A DNA stretch of 64,000 nt, from the NCBI GenBank assembly GCA_026168455.1, contig CM047426.1, positions 5,627,001 through 5,691,000 on the forward strand, given 5' to 3'. The stretch's first letter is position 1, and the number at the start of each line of letters is the position of its first letter. The notes under the pieces were generated by a model. That model was not told the DNA's origin, made no database searches, and worked only from the letters and a program-made list of their open reading frames with translations. This document shows positions 12,146 to 24,375 of this stretch, piece by piece. This stretch comes from Theocolax elegans (Eukaryota; Arthropoda; Insecta; Hymenoptera; Cerocephalidae). The translations under genes were made by a program, and so were the position numbers.

Positions 12146-14423
12146 TTTTATCGCGAAATAACGAGGTCGCAGTGGTATAACTTACTTTTTCGCTTCTATA
12201 CAGAAACGATTTCGAGCACATATGGAAAATGCTATTGAAAAAAAAGTCAATAAATTCGAAGTGAAATTTAATCATTATAATACTATGTTTCATTCGCTTC
12301 AACGGAATTATAATGAAAATAGTATAATATATATAGAGTATAATTTTCGAGTGGAAAATATACACGTGTGATTTATGTTTTAAGAGGAGGAGGTATATAT
12401 GATGGTCACTCGCTTATTCTCGGACCGCGCGTAATAATCATGTATACGGCTCGGTAGGAGAACGTGGTATGAGTGTATATCTACACACTCTCGGTCTATT
12501 GTTTGAAAATGGAATAGTAATAAGATCATATGTCAGATTCGAAATTTTTAACATTGTTTTCGATATAATGCAGTTATAACCGAAATATTTCTTTTTTTTA
12601 GAAACTTCGTCTGACTATACGTAGACTACGCTACTGACACATTTTTGTACATACTTGAATAAAGAAGCAATTGTCTAATTTTAATATGCGTTTCTTATAA
12701 GATTCGGTGTATTATTTAAATTTTATTATTTTAATAATACGTAATCAATCATTATGATATTAAAATTTTTATTAAAAAAAGTTTAACTAGTCAACATGTT
12801 AATCAAATGATAATATTTTTAATTAATATTTTTGTATAAAAACAATGTTAAAATAATTTTAACAATTGTACGTTTAAAAAATATTAATTACAATATAAAA
12901 GGTTTTCCTCTTGAAATTAACTATGTACAAATTTCTACCAGTGATGTAATATTTTTTTTTCTTACAATTAACAAAATCACATTTGAAAATATTAGACGAC
13001 TAGATGATCAAGGCGCGCTACGCGCGCCGATGTTTCCTTTTTTTTCACTGCCTGACTTTATAACAAATACAACAACATACTCTCATTTCTATTTCGCCCA
13101 TCAAGATCGAGATATTTTCACAAAATTTCGAGATCGAGTTTATAGGATGAAAGTATACATTTCTTATAAACTTTAGTATTAGTTAATAATCAATTTTTTT
13201 AGTATATAATTAATTATCGATTTTTTAATCTTCAATCATTTTTTAGAACCTTTTCACACTCTTTTCTAACAAATAACAAGAAAATTCTCTATCGATTAAA
13301 ATTATTAAAATTCCTTAATTTAACTAATAAAAAAATATATTTCTTATAAAATGCGAAAAATTAATTGATATTTTTTTAAATAAATAAATAATCATCAACT
13401 TTTTAAATAAATAATTATGCTTTAATTTTCTTACCATTATTAATTTTTACCTCCTGGCACCCTTTTTTCTTACAAATATAAAAAAGAAGAAATTCTCTTC
13501 GAAAATATCGATTAAAATTACATTTTCAATTAATAATGTTAACGAACGTGTCTTTGACGTGCAATCTAAATTTTCGTAAACTGATAAAAGGTTTATAATC
13601 GAATCACGTATATACGTGGCTCGCGGAAAATGAATTTGATCGGTTTTGGGTATATTAAAAAAAAAGAGAAAATGCGAGTATAAAAAAGTTGATGGGAATC
13701 TAGTCGAAAATTATGTATAATAGTCGAACCCAAGCCGTCATTACGGGAAATCGTCGTGGGAATATGAATTTGCTTTTCGCGGTTGTCCGATAAGTCGATT
13801 ATACGAGAGAGCTCGCATTTAATATTTCAACGATAGATGCGCGCGAAACGAGGTGAGATGTATTTTTTAATAATTTATAAACGCAAATATTCTTACGATC
13901 GATATTGAATTATTATTGTATATTATTTTTTAACGTGCAAGGGAATAATTTTTTTCTGGGTATTATTATATTCTTTTCGGATGAAAAAAAAAATTTATTT
14001 TATGCAAAATCCGTGTAAAGAATAAGGATAATTGTTACTTCGAACTGGAAAATAAATTTTGTCACTTGTAACGAAACTACTATTCAAATTCAAAATTACT
14101 TCTGTTATAGTTGGACGGCACTCAATAATTTCGCAATGCGTTGGAAATTGTATAACGATGACATTTTTTTATTATTTGTTTATTTTTCCACGCTATTGTT
14201 TATGTAAAATAACGTTTCAAAGACATCTACGGCTTCGTGGCGCATTTCAATTTTAACAAACGTTGGAAAAAAAGAAGGAAAATTTGTTTTTATTCCAATG
14301 TGAAATTTACCGTGTGTAAGTGTCTCATTAAAATATTATGAAAAGGAACGAAATTCATCCTTGAATAAAGAATATTTTTGAAATTCTGTCAATTGCATTT
14401 CGTATTTAAATATTTTTTTTTTC
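11421..14423. other. Noncoding DNA with simple repeats
   Basis: No gene can be supported. It contains a (TC)n run at about 12112-12142 and an isolated GC palindrome at 13012-13028 (GGCGCGC, TAC, GCGCGCC). Otherwise it is AT-rich intergenic or intronic sequence. Confidence 0.45.
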
Positions 14424-14427
14424 AATA

Positions 14428-14613
14428 ATTATACGTTCATTCGGTTATATTGAAAAATATATTTTAGTATAAAAGATTTCATTATTGTTTTAATAAAATT
14501 TAACAAAAATTTATTATTTTAATGATTTGATCAAATCTTTTTCATCGGGAATTATGCGTTCATTCGGTTATCTTGGAAAATATATTTTAATGTAAAAGAT
14601 TTCATTATTCATT
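14428..14613. repeat. Diverged direct repeat, offset about 123 bp
   Basis: Two copies of a stretch of about 60 bp containing CGTTCATTCGGTTAT and AAAGATTTCATTATT lie near 14428-14490 and 14551-14613. They differ at several positions, so the duplication is not recent. Confidence 0.6.
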
Positions 14614-16039
14614 ATTATTTGAATAATTTTTAATAATAATGTATTATTTTGATAATGATGATGTAAAAAATTTGCTAGCGATTTAATCTTTCTATTTGAA
14701 TCAATATACGTACATTTTATTTGTTATAATTATTTTTTAGCCTAGAGATTAATTATTTTAATAATAATCATATAAATAATTGTTTAATGGCTTTAAATAA
14801 AAATATTATAAAAATTTTTCATTCAATACTTATTACAATACAATTTTTTATTTTAATAACATTTCAGAAATAAAATTTTCGTCGATTAATACTTCTTTTT
14901 CAATAATTATACGATTAGAATTATTTTTTTAGTCCTAATAATAAACACAGCATCAATACATATTTTAAAGTAACAAATTGTCAAATAAGTCCGTAATAAA
15001 TATAAAGAAATGGTTTCATGCAAAATAATTTTTGTAAGAATAAAATTGTTTAAATAAAACAAAAAATGATTTCAACTAATCTACAAATGTATACTAGAGA
15101 GCCAAAGGATTTATTCATTTGATTTATAATTAATTGAAAAATTTTCAAATAAATTAATATTAAATTTTTTCACAATTTTTAATTAACATATACTGCAATA
15201 CCATGATTATATAAATATCTTTTCAACCCGAAATTCACGAAGTACGGAGGATAAAGAAAAACAATATAAATTCGCGTTAGTAGAATTTTTTGGGTTAAAC
15301 AATGATTTATCATCTAGATTAAACGGGTTTTAATTTAGTGCCCGGGGTAAAGCACAAAAGGCATTTAAATTAGAGATTCTTTAATTAGAAAGTGAAAACG
15401 TACGTACAAAAACAAAAAGCAGGGATATTTTTGTTTTGCGCTCGTGACAAAAACAGAGTCGGAGCGTATAACAAATTACGCATTAGAGAACGACCAGAAA
15501 TCCGACAATGGGGAAAATTCGAATAGTAGAGCTAAACAAAAGAGGAACCAAAAGGATAAAAAAAAGCAAAATAGTAGATTCCATACTAGTCGACAAATCA
15601 TAGTGCGGCTTTCACGAGTTATCAGTAGAAATATCGTTGATTTATTACTCCCACTCGAATGATTTACATTTCCTCGATCTCTATAAATCCCGTTTGGGAC
15701 TAAAAAAATATTCAGGTTAATAAGGACGGAAGATGTTTTCAAAAGTTTATCTATACATATATATATATATAAACTTTTGGAAATATAGGTGTGTACATAT
15801 ATATATATATATATATATAATCGTGACAACGACGAAACTACTTAAGTGGATTTTCGCTAAAGTTACGCTTGACTTTTAGAAGTCGTTTCGCGTCCTTAGA
15901 ACAATGGGACGTTCGCACACGTTATTTTCGTTGGGTAGTACGACGTTTACTGAAACAACTTATAAAGTTATACTTCTCCTCAATGAAAATGAAGTTCATA
16001 AATATTTTCAACCCAAGTCGAATCGTTCGTGCTTTTAAC
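14614..16039. other. Noncoding DNA
   Basis: AT-rich, with short (TA)n runs near 15760-15820. The open frames near 15.45-15.85 kb have skewed composition and no recognised domain. No gene is called. Confidence 0.4.
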
Positions 16040-16795
16040 ATTTTCTTGAAATAGCTGTGTCGACAATACTTTGAATTATCAGTTTTACTTTTTCATAATC
16101 ACATTAAAGAATAACTTAGATTTTGTGCATTTGAAAAGCACAGTTCTATAAAAAGAAAATTGTGTTTATACTTGACAAAAATCGAACTATACTACTTGGT
16201 TATTTATCATCATCTTTGATATAAAATACATACGAAGACGACTAAGACAATGCTTTGAATTATCACATTTTTCATTTTTAAAGTAAAATTTAAGATATCT
16301 TAAATTATTATTTATGTATTTGTGGAGTATAGTCTATAAATTATGTTTTATTGTAAGAATTGAAAGATAATACTTTTTGCTGACTAAAATCACGTTGTAC
16401 TACTTATTGAAAAATATAATCATTTTTTATTTAATCTTAACAATGACGAGGATACTTAGAATTAACAGTAATGTTGAATTATTCGGTGCATTTAAAAAAT
16501 ATAGTCTGTGTATTATGTACTAAAAAAGAAAATTATATTTGTGGCTGACTAAAATCGAGTTATGCTACTGAGTTCTTTATTTCATATTAGTATCATTAAT
16601 TTAAAATATTCTCAGGAGGATAATAATGATACTTTAAATTATAAGTTTGTCTTTTTTTAATTAAGAATTAAGAAATAATTTGATAATGATTTTGTGCATT
16701 TGAAAAACATAATATCAGCATTGTATTATATAAAGTGAAATATATCATTCTTTTGGCTGACTAAAGTCGCGCTCTACTACTCGTTTTCTTTTTTT
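16040..16795 (+). repeat. Old degenerate tandem array, four units of about 170-210 bp
   Basis: Each unit has three landmarks in the same order. The first is a GACAAT-like start with CTTTGAATTATCA (about 16055 and 16247, weaker near 16447 and 16622). The second is GTGCATTTGAAAA followed by an ATAGT-like stretch (about 16120, 16320, 16485 and 16695). The third is GCTGACTAAAATCG leading into TACTACT (about 16171, 16380, 16546 and 16758). Spacing varies and the units are well diverged, so this is an ancient array. A damaged earlier unit may lie near 15.85-15.95 kb. It could be a decayed satellite, or a regulatory or small-RNA array. Confidence 0.6.
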
Positions 16796-18480
16796 CAATT
16801 CTGTTCAATTCACCATCATCGATGGTGATTAATTTAAATTTCAATTACTAACCTTCAACTTAGAAATTACTAAAATTAAAATACTTCCAGAGAAACTAAA
16901 ACGCTATTTAAATGAGATTAATTTTATGACCTAATTTCACGTGGAGTTGTCAAAAAGTATTTTCAAACTAGCAGTAACGTGACCTCAAAAATATTGAAAT
17001 TAACATATTCGATTTGTCTCCAGAAAATTACTTCCGCAACTTTCGTTATTTTTTTGTTCCATCCTTTTAATTAGCAAATTACTGACGAAAATTTTCAATT
17101 TAATATCGTAAAAGCTTTTTTAGAAGTGAACTTTCTGATTCCATTTTAATTTTAGAGTCAAATAGATTTTTATGTTATAGCAAGTTTGGGTCTTTAAACG
17201 TTAAAACTGGAAAAAATATTTATTTTATTTTAATGTTGATTCCCACAGTATTTTCAAATTGTTACTGTGAATTCGAAAAGAATGGGAAATTTTATGTGGA
17301 TGAAGTGTTTTTTCAATGTCTTTTTCTTTCTAACATATTTGTTGGATAAACTGAAGCCAACGTTGAGGAATAAATCAGTAAAAATATTAAAAATAGTATA
17401 AATATATTCGTTTGGATTAATGATATATTTAATTAATTAATTAATAATTTTTTTACCGAGAGATTTAACATAAACACCGATATATATTGCACATTAAAAA
17501 AAATTCGTGTCTAATCTACCAAGAACTTTTTAAAAAAAATTACTTTGAAAATGTCTAAAGAGAACTTTTTTATAGCATGAAGAGAAAAAACGCGTCTTTC
17601 GTTAATTAAGAGACCGTTGAATCTCAAAGGTTGTAGGCCCTTTTCTTTTCTTCCGGTCGCGTGAATTTTCCACGATCGGTTCTGAGAGTGACGAGCGGTT
17701 GCTCATTGAATGGTTTTCGCTTTGATGTACCAAACTGCTTAATGACACTCGCTGAGCAAATAGAGACGAGAACCCGGACGGAAAAAGAGCGAGCGAAAAA
17801 GAGGTACGAAGCAAGAACTTTCGAATGAGCGAGATTTGCCAATGTTTTTTCTTCTTTGTTTACGCGAATGCTCTTATCAATTTGATCCCACCTTTTGGAT
17901 AAAATCGTCATTTCGATAAATAATGACATTTTGCGAAGTAAAAAGTTGTGACGCAGTGTTTCCTACATAAATGTGGGGAATCCTGTACACTACGCACAAC
18001 AGATAATAATAATAGTAATCTCGAAATATATATATGTGTATATTTGTTTAAAGAATTCGTCCTATTAAAATGGCCGACTCAGCACGTGCACGAACTTCTT
18101 ACCTGTGCCGTGGATCCTTGTCTCGCCGACGGGAAAATGGCGGGACTAACTAAATCCTTTCCTAATAATTAATCACAACCACAGGGGGAATAATTGAAAT
18201 CACACAAAAAAAGGAATAAATTCAATAATCCGTGTAAGGGAGTAATTAACTATTTATTTACTTCACTTTTATCCATAATATAATCTTTACAAATTCAAAT
18301 TTTACAGACGAAGTCGCGAATTTTTAACTAACATAGGAAATAGTACATTACGATACAAGTGCGCAAAATAGGTGATTCCCACACGAGTCGGATTTGCCGC
18401 TCGAGCGAAGCGAGGAAACACTTCCTTATTTAGTTTAAACAATTACGTCATTTACTATCATTCTATTTTCTAATTTTCCC
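16796..18480. other. Noncoding DNA; possible promoter-like patch near 18.06-18.16 kb
   Basis: No protein family is recognisable. The GC-richer patch at about 18060-18160 holds AAAATGGCCGAC and, 65 bp later, AAAATGGCGGGA. Both resemble YY1/Pho-type sites, and the patch could be a promoter or first exon. An ORF from the first of these ATGs would be only about 27 codons. Confidence 0.35.
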
Positions 18481-18586
18481 TACAGGTAACGATGCCCAGG
18501 ACTAGCAGGAGCCAGTGCCAAGGAGTCGCTAAGTAGCCCAGCAGGAGTTTTCCCTTGACCCAGGAGGAGGTAGCAATAACAGTTAT

Positions 18587-18743
18587 ACACAGGTAATGCA
18601 CGGGCATTACCTGTGTAGGTAAGTTGTTCCAATAATATCTTTGGTTCGTTACCTACATTAATTTTATATATATTTGTTTCAGGTACTGTACGACGACAAA
18701 GTGTAAAATATTATTTTATTATGTGAGGTATTTACTACCTCAC
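18587..18743. repeat. Cluster of perfect hairpins (18587-18616 and 18723-18743)
   Basis: ACACAGGTAATGC at 18587-18599 pairs perfectly with GCATTACCTGTGT at 18604-18616 across a 4-base loop. GTGAGGTA at 18723-18730 pairs with TACCTCAC at 18736-18743. Between them, GTAGGTAA near 18616 and TTACCTAC near 18650 are also inverted. The common AGGTA/TACCT words suggest related elements. The second hairpin is the start of the possible LTR below. Confidence 0.7.
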
Positions 18744-19500
18744 AAAGTTTATATACGAATAATTGGTGAAAACGAAATTTTCGGGATTGTATCACAGGGA
18801 AAAGATGGGTACTTGTGCACGATCGTGGAAAAGGAGAGGATTTCGAACACTTGGACTAATACCACTGTAAAGTAATATCCTTTTTTCATTTATTTGGCAA
18901 TTAAGAATTAAAAACGTAGCGTGATTTAGAAAAAATATAGTTGTGTAAAATTAAGTGCATTAGAAGCTTAGTAAAGCTAAGACATAATACTGCAGAAAGG
19001 AATGCATAACATCAGCATTTCGGCAGGAGAAGAGAACAATTCTCCTCTTGTATTCATAGTTAAGACCAAAGGAAGGAGGAAGTAATAAGGAGAGGGAAGC
19101 ATTTTCCCCTGGTTCCTCCCTTTGCTCTTGACCACGATCAGTACATAGTTGACCGCTCCACTAGATTGTCAGCCTTTTTTTTGTATTCAACTAATTGACC
19201 GCTCCAATAGATAGTCAGCTCCTTTCTTTTTGTATTCTATATTTTGACCAGTAAATCAATTAACCGTTATTAATTGCATATTAAAGAAGTACCGTGTTTG
19301 TATAAATGAAATAAAAACATATCTTGTACTAGTTTGTAACTATAACTAATCTCGTTAATTATTCCAATATACCTACATCTACCTGCCTGTCGAAAAACGG
19401 TAAGTCTATTCAGAAATAATAATTGAATAAAGGAAAGTTAATTTATAGTAATAAGAAAATAATTGAGTGTATAACCGGGTCAGGTACCTCACTCTCCACA
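18722..19500 (+). mobile_element. Possible solo LTR
   Basis: The segment begins TGTGAGGTA and ends with TACCTCACTCTCCACA, giving TG and CA termini with partly inverted ends. Inside are a duplicated 48-bp block containing TTGACCGCTCCA (about 19150 and 19195) and a polyadenylation-like AAATAAAA near 19310. The flanks share ATTTTAT, but on the left it is two bases away from the TG, so a clean target-site duplication is not shown. There is no coding sequence. Confidence 0.35.
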
Positions 19501-20265
19501 ATTTTATCCTTAAGTTTTTAATTTGAGTTATTTTTCTTGGTGGAAGAAAAAATCGGTAATTTCGATTTTTTTTTATTAGTTATTGATTGCGAAAAATTAA
19601 ATATACTAAAAAAACTTAAAAACCACCACTACTACTACTGCATAGACCCAACCTGAAGCTTTCGAACGAACTGATTCGCGAGCAATTAGCAAAGTTCCTA
19701 CCGGTTTTCGAGAGCGACGACATGCAACCTATCTACGACCCTTATGTATTAAAGGGCAAATTCATTTGAATTGCTCGACTAGTTTTACCTCTTGACAAAA
19801 AGATGAAGAAAACTCACTTTTTCAAACTTTTCCACGTTGGTGGATGAAAATTTTGGTAGGAAGCCTCCGACGTCTTGGTTTAAATAAGCAATTTTACGTT
19901 GAAGGTGTGTAAGAAAAAAATATATATATGTATATAAAGAAACTTCGACCCTTAGAAAAGTTTGTAATTCAATTTTTTTTTACTTCATTCGAGACGCTGA
20001 ATAATGAAGTTGTTGGGTATATTTATTTAGATTAAAGTTGCTGGTAGAAGCGTTTTGTTAAATTAATTTTAAAAATTACGTAGTTCGCGATGAGATTAAA
20101 AATTGCGACGGATGTTTATTTGCAAAAAACTTTGTTTTTTTTAAGTAAGACTAGAAGGAGATAGAAGTAAGGGATAAAGATAAGTCAAATTAACAATTTT
20201 TATCCCGACGTAAGTCAAATATAATTTTTGCTTTCTTTCATATTATAATACTTATACAAAAACAT
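19501..20265. other. Noncoding DNA
   Basis: AT-rich sequence without a supported gene, leading into the 2.06-kb duplication. Confidence 0.45.
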
Positions 20266-20506
20266 TCAGGAGATGTGATATCCAAGTTACAGGGATCTAC
20301 TTTTAAAAGCCTAAAAATTTTCTGTAAATACGGAACTAAAAATCTGAGAAAAATCGTACATAACGTTTAAGTAACATAGAAGAAGCTGACAGAGCATATT
20401 TTTTTTAAATAATTTATTAATTAATAATCACTTTTTGTCGGTAATGATTTTCTTTTTATGCTCCCAAATCGGTAGGTTGTTACTTATGTAAACAAATATA
20501 TATATA

Positions 20507-20610
20507 TTTCATTGTGCGCATTAAAATCTCATAATAAAATAAATGGTTTAGGAAATAGCAGTTTCCTATACCATTTATTTTATTATGAGATTTTAATGTG
20601 CACAATGAAA
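20507..20610. repeat. Near-perfect 49-bp-arm hairpin (miniature foldback)
   Basis: Arms 20507-20555 and 20562-20610 are inverted with about three mismatches around a six-base loop (TAGCAG). Degraded and inverted copies lie near 22560-22665 and at about 24385-24500. The structure resembles a very short foldback MITE. A transcript of it would look like a small-RNA precursor. Confidence 0.8.
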
Positions 20611-20759
20611 TATGGGGATTGTTATATCCCTATATATAATATAATATATACTTATATATATAGTTCATATAACCATTCGAAATATTGGAGAGGCAAAATT
20701 AAATAAATGTACTAACGGTACATAACTACATATAATAGAAAAGCTACCTGCGAGTAGCA

Positions 20760-20840
20760 AGGCCGAGTACCGTTAGTGCAAGCCAAGCACTCTCTCCCCT
20801 TGTGACGTCAATGTCATTAACAGGGAAGGTGCATTCCAGA
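20760..20840 (+). promoter_or_regulatory. CRE-hairpin module, copy 2
   Basis: It contains AAGCCAAGCAC, a shorter hairpin (CTCCCCTTGT with ACAGGGAAG) and TGACGTCA at 20803-20810, followed by AGGTGCATTCC. The hairpin sequence differs from copy 1 while still pairing. Confidence 0.7.
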
Positions 20841-21202
20841 TCTCGGTGGGACCTCCAAAAATTTTTGATGTTATATAAACAGTTTTTGGTGTTATATAAA
20901 ACGTATTTAATTAAATGTATATTAGTTCAAGTAATTATTATAATTACAGTTCATATAACGGTTATAATAATAAATTTGTATGACATATCATAAAAATTAA
21001 ATAATAAAAACAAACTAAATATATTATATTTATAAATAAATAAATTAAAATAATTATAAATGTATATGCATACACACATACATATACTTGCTTGATTCCA
21101 ATAACAATAAAAAAAAGAATTTCAAAATCCAAGTTAAACCAATTCAAATATACATATACAAAACAACGCTGGTGAATTTTTATTTAAGCTAATTATACTA
21201 TC

Positions 21203-21880
21203 TATTATTTTAAATGTTGTGATAAATTAACTTTTATTAACTATGGAAGAGACATTTGTGTGTAGTCAAGAACGTGTACTTCAATTAATTTAAATTAAAA
21301 GAATTTATTCTTAATTGTTATTCGTATTTGGACTTGCTTAAATTTGTATATAAAATTTTACATTGAAATTTGCTTGAAATAAAGATTTTTAAAATTATTT
21401 ATATTGATTGTTACTATATATGTATTTGTTATTCTTCTTCCCGCACTATTTTATTTAAGATTATTCCTTTTAAAACTATTATTTTATTATAATGAGTTGC
21501 AATTTGTTTCCTATTACCTGAGTTAAGTGATCTTACGCAAAATAAGATTTATGTCGCTAGAGTGGTTTATCTAGCTTTATATCTTTAAATAAATAATCTA
21601 GCTAAATATCTTTTAAATATATTATAATTATTGACTTATTGAAAATCAAAAGAATACCCAGGAGAAGCTCCCGAAAAATAGAGAACGACTCTTGCATGTA
21701 TTTCTATATCTATGTATATGGATTTTATATTTTACCTTTTTGGATGGTTTCTAATTAAGATTTCTTGAAAATTCAAAATTCTAATTGTTAAATGGGTAGT
21801 GTAGATAGATTATTTATTAATTATATATATGAAGAGGTGTTAAGTTAGTAGAAAAAAAATTATAATGTTTTGAGAACGAG
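21203..21880 (-). mobile_element. Leader homologue of the env-bearing element
   Basis: Read on the minus strand this follows the + strand sequence at about 2330-3160 in order. It shows the CTCGTTCTCAAAAC block, CGGGAGCTTCTCCTGGGT, the GCGTAAGATCAC block, GTGCGGGAAGAA and the AATTAATTGAAG block. It is diverged enough to be a separate, older insertion. It is repeated in the second unit at about 23.26-23.94 kb. No env or pol follows. Confidence 0.7.
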
Positions 21881-21902
21881 AAGCAGAAGAAAAAAATACT
21901 TT

Positions 21903-21960
21903 ATAACATTTTAACCTCAAAATCCCACTTTCATTTCAGATTTTGAGGTTCTAATGTTAT
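21903..21960. repeat. 22-bp-stem hairpin in the leader region
   Basis: ATAACATTTTAACCTCAAAATC at its 5' arm (21903-21924, 22 bases) pairs with 21939-21960 apart from a 2-base internal mismatch; the key core is AACCTCAAAATC with GATTTTGAGGTT. The duplicate copy lies near 23962-24020. It could be an RNA structure of the element leader. Confidence 0.75.
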
Positions 21961-22159
21961 AAAATATGGTATGAGACTATTGTGAAAGATGTTTTTTTAC
22001 CTTTCTCGATGTTCTCACTCGCTTCGCTCGTGCGAACAACTTCGAGACAGGTAGAAAACCATCTCCCACAACAGTGTCATAATATACTATAATAGGTGTT
22101 ACTTATTCGAGTACAGATATCAGAGTGACACACCCACGCTTTTAAAAAACGAAAGTGGC

Positions 22160-22250
22160 CGCTCTGGAATGCACCTCCCCTGTTAATGACATTGACGTCA
22201 CAGGGGGAGAGAGTGCTTGGCTTGCACTAACGGTACTCGGCCTTGCTACT
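22160..22250 (-). promoter_or_regulatory. CRE-hairpin module, copy 3 (inverted)
   Basis: TGACGTCA lies at 22193-22200. On the minus strand the order is AAGCCAAGCAC, CTCCCCCTGT, loop, ACAGGGGAG, GTGCATTCC and, farther on, GCGTGGGTG at about 22134. With copy 2 it forms an inverted pair of about 117 bp enclosing 1.3 kb. Confidence 0.7.
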
Positions 22251-22819
22251 CGCAGGTAGCTTTTCTATTATATGTACTATATATATAAGTATATATTATA
22301 TTATATATACATAAAAAAATTCAGGAGATTGATATCAAGGTAAGGATCTACTTTTAAAAGCCCTAAAAATTTTCTGTAAATCGACTAAAAATTGAAAAAA
22401 ATCGTACATATACATAACGTTTAAGCATAACAAGAAGAAGCTGACAGACATAAAGTTTTTTTTTAATAATTTATAATTATAAATAACTTTTTGTCGGTAA
22501 TGATTTTCTTTTATGCCCCAAATCGGTAGGTGTTACTTATGTAAACAAATATAATATATATTCATGTGCGCATTAAAATCTTCATAATAAAAATAAATGG
22601 TTTAGGAAATTAGCAGTTTTCCTATACCATTATTTTGATTATGAGATTTTAAATGTGCAACAAGGAAATATGGGGATTGTTATATCCCTATATATAATAT
22701 AATATATACTTATATATATATAGTTCATATAACCATTCGAAATATTGGAGAGGCAAAATTAAATAAATGTACTAACGGTACATAACTACATATAATAGAA
22801 AAGCTACCTGCGAGTAGCA

Positions 22820-22900
22820 AGGCCGAGTACCGTTAGTGCAAGCCAAGCACTCTCTCCCCTTGTGACGTCAATGTCATTAACAGGGAAGGTGCATTCCAGA
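22820..22900 (+). promoter_or_regulatory. CRE-hairpin module, copy 4
   Basis: Duplicate of copy 2 in the second unit, with TGACGTCA at 22863-22870. Confidence 0.7.
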
Positions 22901-24221
22901 TCTCGGTGGGACCTCCAAAAATTTTTGATGTTATATAAACAGTTTTTGGTGTTATATAAAACGTATTTAATTAAATGTATATTAGTTCAAGTAATTATTA
23001 TAATTACAGTTCATATAACGGTTATAATAATAAATTTGTATGACATATCATAAAAATTAAATAATAAAAACAAACTAAATATATTATATTTATAAATAAA
23101 TAAATTAAAATAATTATAAATGTATATGCATACACACATACATATACTTGCTTGATTCCAATAACAATAAAAAAAGAATTTCAAAATCCAAGTTAAACCA
23201 ATTCAAATATACATATACAAAACAACGCTGGTGAATTTTTATTTAAGCTAATTATACTATCTATTATTTTAAATGTTGTGATAAATTAACTTTTATTAAC
23301 TATGGAAGAGACATTTGTGTGTAGTCAAGAACGTGTACTTCAATTAATTTAAATTAAAAGAATTTATTCTTAATTGTTATTCGTATTTGGACTTGCTTAA
23401 ATTTGTATATAAAATTTTACATTGAAATTTGCTTGAAATAAAGATTTTTAAAATTATTTATATTGATTGTTACTATATATGTATTTGTTATTCTTCTTCC
23501 CGCACTATTTTATTTAAGATTATTCCTTTTAAAACTATTATTTTATTATAATGAGTTGCAATTTGTTTCCTATTACCTGAGTTAAGTGATCTTACGCAAA
23601 ATAAGATTTATGTCGCTAGAGTGGTTTATCTAGCTTTATATCTTTAAATAAATAATCTAGCTAAATATCTTATCTTTTAAATATATTATAATTATTGACT
23701 TATTGAAATCAAAAGAATACCCAGGAGAAGCTCCCGAAAAATAGAGAACGACTCTTGCATGTATTTCTATATCTATGTATATGGATTTTATATTTTACCT
23801 TTTTGGATGGTTTCTAATTAAGATTTCTTGAAAATTCAAAATTCTAATTGTTAAATGGGTAGTGTAGATAGATTATTTATTAATTATATATATGAAGAGG
23901 TGTTAAGTTAGTAGAAAAAAAATTATAATGTTTTGAGAACGAGAAGCAGAAGAAAAAAATACTTTATAACATTTTAACCTCAAAATCCCACTTTCATTTC
24001 AGATTTTGAGGTTCTAATGTTATAAAATATGGTATGAGACTATTGTGAAAGATGTTTTTTTACCTTTCTCGATGTTCTCACTCGCTTCGCTCGTGCGAAC
24101 AACTTCGAGACAGGTAGAAAACCATCTCCCACAACAGTGTCATAATATACTATAATAGGTGTTACTTATTCGAGTACAGATATCAGAGTGACACACCCAC
24201 GCTTTTAAAAAACGAAAGTGG

Positions 24222-24310
24222 CCGCTCTGGAATGCACCTCCCCTGTTAATGACATTGACGTCACAGGGGGAGAGAGTGCTTGGCTTGCACTAACGGTACT
24301 CGGCCTTGCT
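24222..24310 (-). promoter_or_regulatory. CRE-hairpin module, copy 5 (inverted)
   Basis: Duplicate of copy 3 in the second unit, with TGACGTCA at 24256-24263. Confidence 0.7.
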
Positions 24311-24375
24311 ACTCGCAGGTAGCTTTTCTATTATATGTACTATATATATAAGTATATATTATATTATATATAGGC

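Larger units (their letters stand above)
20266..24375. repeat. 2.06-kb tandem duplication of leader-derived sequence with inverted module arms
   Basis: Unit 1 (20266-22320) and unit 2 (22321-24375) match along their whole length with an offset of about 2055-2061 bp. Most of unit 2 is almost identical, but its first 400 bp (22321-22700) show a dense crop of one-base losses and gains against 20266-20640. Each unit contains, in order, a 49-bp-arm hairpin, a + strand CRE module, an AT-rich middle, minus-strand leader sequence of the env element, a long hairpin and a minus-strand CRE module. Confidence 0.85.
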
